Source: CAZMXS01 sp964570325
GTDB lineage: Bacteria > Verrucomicrobiota > Kiritimatiellia > CAIQIC01 > CAZMXS01
NCBI GenBank assembly: GCA_964570325.1
Contig: CAZMXS010000066.1
Span: 1 to 25,325, forward strand
Length of the DNA stretch: 25,325 bases
Direction of reading: 5' to 3'
Positions 22,715-25,325 of this stretch are shown piece by piece. The notes below the pieces were generated by a model. That model was not told the DNA's origin. It ran no database searches and saw only the letters and a program-made list of their open reading frames with translations. The translations under genes were made by a program, and so were the position numbers. The stretch's first letter is position 1, and each line of letters opens with the position of its first letter.

Positions 22715-23165
22715 CCCGTCGCCATCAACCTCCGGCCTGGCACCCGCGCATCGGTTCCAGTCTGTGAAACCTTGAGCAACCACAGGGTAGCCGCCAAATA
22801 GACCCGGACTTATCATCGGGCCCAGTCCGCCGCAATCAACCGCCTAACCGCCATATATTGTGGTGTCACCCATACCGTAGTAGACATAAGATATATTATG
22901 CGACGTTGTATATATATTCAATAATCCCGTTTTTTGAGCGTTGTTTTTCGGCGTCATGCACTTTGTCTGCTGGCGGCGCTTATGAACTTTCTATGCGGCA
23001 TGTGGCCGGTCCAGCCGGCTTTGGTGTCGGCCCTGCCGAGTCCGGCGTATTTCGCCTTCTGGATCGGCTGCACCATCATCGCGCCGATCCGGCTGATTAC
23101 CGTGGTGAACCGTTTTTGTTGAACCTTGTTGACCGCAGCGGTACGCGTTTCAAAGGCCATGCGGG
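22715..23165. other. Convergent gap between lepB and glgA with AT-rich patch and doubtful small ORF
   Basis: Bases 22850-22930 are strikingly AT-rich (TATATTATG, TTGTATATATATTC) within GC-rich surroundings. A frame to TGA 23122 encodes up to 62 residues (TTG 22934) or 46 (ATG 22981) with one hydrophobic stretch (YFAFWIGCTIIAPIRLITVV); no ribosome site supports it. I see no U-tract terminator for lepB or glgA. A small membrane peptide or decayed gene are both possible. Confidence 0.35.
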
Positions 23166-24608
23166 CTACGATGTCAACCGGTGATACAGCATCTGGTAAT
23201 CGTCGGCCACCCGGTCCCAGGAGAAATCGGCGCCCATACCGCGCAGCATAATGGCGCGCCAGACGTCGGGCCGGGCGTGCAAGTCGAGCGCGCGCTGCAC
23301 CGCCGAAAGCAAGCCGTCAGATGTGTATGCCTTGAACTTAAAGCCGTTGCCGATCGCGCCGTCATCGGAAATGTCCTCGATTGTGTCCTCCAGGCCGCCG
23401 GTGGCGTGCACAATCGGAACCGTGCCGTATTTCAGGCTGTAGAGTTGGTTTAAGCCGCAGGGCTCGATTCGCGACGGCAGCAGGAAAACGTCAGCGCCGG
23501 CCTCAATTTTGTGCGCGAGGGCTGTGTCATACTGCAGGCGCGTGGCGAACCGGCCGGGCCACTTCGTGGCCGCTTGCTCGCACAAAGCGTGATACTGTCC
23601 CTGCCCGACCCCGAGGATAACCAGCGCGACCTTCTTTTCCATCAGCGCCGGCAGCGCTTCGGACAGAATATCCAAGCCTTTGTGGTTGACCAACCGCGTC
23701 ACCATGCCGATCAGCAGCGTGTCCGGCTCCAGTTTCAAATCCAGGATCCGCGCCAGATCCTCGCGGCATTCGCGTTTCGCGTCCAGATTCTCCGGCCCGT
23801 ACTTGCGAATGATGAAGTCATCCACCATCGGATTCCAGACCGTGTAGTCCACGCCGTTGACGATGCCAACCAGCCGCTCCCGGATGCCGCTGAGCACGCC
23901 ATGCAAACCGCAGCCAAACTCATCGGTCTGAATTTCCTGCGCGTAAGTCCGGCTGACGGTGGTCACCAAATTCGAAGCCGTGATGCCGGCCTTCATGCAA
24001 TTGACATTGCCGTAAAACTCCATGCATTCAACGCTGAAGCAGAAAAACGGCAGGTTCGTCAGCGCGTATTGTGCGCCGGGATAGATGCCCTGGTACACGA
24101 GATTGTGAATGGTGAAGACCGTTTTCTCATTCATGGTCCGCCCCATCCCCTGGATTCCGTGTCGCAGGAACAGCGGGATCAGGCCGGCCTGCCAGTCACA
24201 GCAATGGACCACATCAATGCGCCCGCCCAACGCGTCAATCAACGCGACGACTGCCTTCTGGAAGAAAACAAAGCGCTCGAAATTGTCATCATAGTCGCGA
24301 TCCGGCAGGCCGTAGAGATGGGTGCGGTCAAAGAACTCGTCGCGCCGGATAAAATACGTCACCGGCGCCGGCTCCTCAGCCAGCCATACCTCGCCCTTGT
24401 AAACCTTGAATCCTACGGGTATTTCCAGACGCATCCCGGTGTCGCGAACCTTGAATCCGCCCTCCGCCACTTGCCGGTAATAGGGCATCACGCGCAGGAA
24501 CTCGATGCCGCGCCGGCTCAAGGCCTTGGGCATGGCCGCGCCCACTTCGGCCAGGCCGCCGGTGGTTGCAAAGGGGACTATTTCGCTGGAAGCATAAATA
24601 ATCTTCAT
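23166..24608 (-). CDS. glgA: Glycogen/starch synthase (GT5), variant donor-site motif
   Basis: ATG 24608 gives 480 residues, normal for GlgA; the longer ORF from 24638 has no ribosome site. Conserved parts are the N-terminal IIYASSEIVPF, HCCDWQAGLIPLFL, HNLVYQG, NGVDYTVWNP, GMVTRLVNHKGLD and the EPCGLNQLYSLKYGTVPIVH donor site with GGLEDT. The usual K-x-G-G-L near the start, whose lysine contacts the ADP-glucose phosphate, reads TTGGLAEV, so that lysine is replaced by Thr. The enzyme elongates alpha-1,4-glucan. It is convergent with lepB and divergent from rnr. Confidence 0.93.
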   Translation of the reverse strand: MKIIYASSEIVPFATTGGLAEVGAAMPKALSRRGIEFLRVMPYYRQVAEGGFKVRDTGMRLEIPVGFKVYKGEVWLAEEPAPVTYFIRRDEFFDRTHLYGLPDRDYDDNFERFVFFQKAVVALIDALGGRIDVVHCCDWQAGLIPLFLRHGIQGMGRTMNEKTVFTIHNLVYQGIYPGAQYALTNLPFFCFSVECMEFYGNVNCMKAGITASNLVTTVSRTYAQEIQTDEFGCGLHGVLSGIRERLVGIVNGVDYTVWNPMVDDFIIRKYGPENLDAKRECREDLARILDLKLEPDTLLIGMVTRLVNHKGLDILSEALPALMEKKVALVILGVGQGQYHALCEQAATKWPGRFATRLQYDTALAHKIEAGADVFLLPSRIEPCGLNQLYSLKYGTVPIVHATGGLEDTIEDISDDGAIGNGFKFKAYTSDGLLSAVQRALDLHARPDVWRAIMLRGMGADFSWDRVADDYQMLYHRLTS

Positions 24609-24675
24609 GTAATCAGCCCGGATAATATCTTCATCCACCGCTCACATCATGACTCGTCAACTCCCGGCCGGCGGT

Positions 24676-24683
24676 TATTATAT
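24676..24683 (+). promoter_or_regulatory. rnr -10 region, possibly leaderless
   Basis: TATTATAT ends seven bases before the rnr ATG at 24690 and no Shine-Dalgarno sequence intervenes, as at uvrB. The -35 is not obvious. Confidence 0.4.
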
Positions 24684-24689
24684 CCCGCC

Positions 24690-25325
24690 ATGACCGAGGC
24701 GCAGCCAACATTGGAAGCCCGCATCCTGGAATTAGCCGGGAGCCCAGGTTACACCCCGCTGAAACAGCATGAACTGGCCCGCGCCCTGCGGCTCAAAGAT
24801 TCCCAGCGCCGCGACTTTCGTCATCTTCTATACAAAATGGAGCGGGAGGGAAAGCTTGTTTGCAAAAGAAAAAACTGCTGGTCCCTGCCCGTCGGCCGCC
24901 GGCTGGTCGCCGGTCGCCTGCGCGTTCATCCGCGCGGTTTCGGCTTTGTACTCCCCGAACCGCCTTCTGATCAGCCGGAAATCTTTATCCCCGCGGAAGC
25001 GCTCGGCGCCGGATTGGATGGCGATCGCGTCCAAGCCCAATTGACCCCGGAGCGGCCTTCCAGTGGGCGACGATCGCCGGCGGGAGATTCAAAGATGCCG
25101 CCGCCCGCCGGCCGCATCACGGGTACAGTGGTGCGCGGGCTCGAACGCGCACGCGCCCAACTGGTCGGCTTGCTGAAACGGACCCGTTATTACGATTACG
25201 TGATCCCCGACAACCCGCGCATCCTGCACAATGTCCGGGTCCGCGAATGCGCGCCCGGCGTGACTGCGCCGCCGGACGGACACAAGGTCGTGATCCGGCT
25301 CGATCCCTGGGACGCGCCGCATCAG
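24690..25325 (+). CDS. rnr: Ribonuclease R, N-terminal part (runs off window)
   Basis: The frame is open from ATG 24690 to the window edge (212 codons). Residues 6-66 form the N-terminal winged HTH (LARALRLKDSQRRDFRHLLY, MEREGKLVCKRKNCWSLP). Residues 72-115 form the first cold-shock OB domain (GRLRVHPRGFGFVLPEP, EIFIPAEALGAGLDGDRVQA). A Pro/Ser-rich insert follows and a second OB domain begins (GRITGTVVRGLERARAQLVG). The catalytic RNB domain lies beyond the edge. RNase R degrades structured RNA 3' to 5'. Confidence 0.9.
   Translation, partial: MTEAQPTLEARILELAGSPGYTPLKQHELARALRLKDSQRRDFRHLLYKMEREGKLVCKRKNCWSLPVGRRLVAGRLRVHPRGFGFVLPEPPSDQPEIFIPAEALGAGLDGDRVQAQLTPERPSSGRRSPAGDSKMPPPAGRITGTVVRGLERARAQLVGLLKRTRYYDYVIPDNPRILHNVRVRECAPGVTAPPDGHKVVIRLDPWDAPHQ

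Overview
The window is high-GC bacterial chromosome interrupted by one 8.7-kb integrative element. Mostly single-copy housekeeping genes, tightly overlapped, surround a tRNA-Arg gene that served as the attachment site. I cannot place the organism firmly. The long N-terminally extended signal peptidase I, the MerR/VIT pair, the transposase relics and a second candidate leaderless promoter are compatible with a PVC-group (Verrucomicrobiota/Kiritimatiellota-like) bacterium, but that is a guess.

Layout. (1) 1-1640 is eroded accessory DNA: the tail of a possible transposase, a VIT-domain gene cut off before its expected VWA part, its coupled MerR-family regulator with a palindromic operator, and a decayed transposase C-terminus. 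(2) 1641-10429 is the integrated element, bounded by 53-bp direct repeats made from the 3' part of tRNA-Arg(ACG). It carries a complete tyrosine integrase and two small genes ending at a good terminator. A promoter with candidate operators then precedes a rightward cluster: XRE regulator, excisionase-like HTH, zinc ribbon, winged HTH, DnaB-like helicase, two small proteins, and a primase-polymerase-like protein whose catalytic motifs look lost. Most start and stop codons in this cluster overlap as ATGA. GC-rich hairpin-forming gaps, an AT-rich secreted cargo gene on the opposite strand, an unusual Asp/His-rich repeat ORF and clustered TGTCCCC repeats fill the right end. No capsid, terminase, relaxase or type IV secretion gene is visible. 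The element therefore looks like a self-replicating but transfer-deficient satellite or integrative plasmid that would depend on a helper for spread.

(3) 10549-11481 is a leftward EamA transporter. (4) 11586-22714 is an 11-kb unidirectional run: uvrB-nadC-birA-coaX-trpA-manC-ruvX-truA-rpe-lepA-lepB, nearly all overlapping or within a few bases. It links excision repair, NAD, biotinylation, CoA, tryptophan, GDP-mannose, tRNA modification, pentose phosphate, translation and secretion functions. (5) 22715-23165 is a convergent gap with an AT-rich patch. (6) glgA runs leftward, and the start of rnr (RNase R) runs rightward off the window edge.
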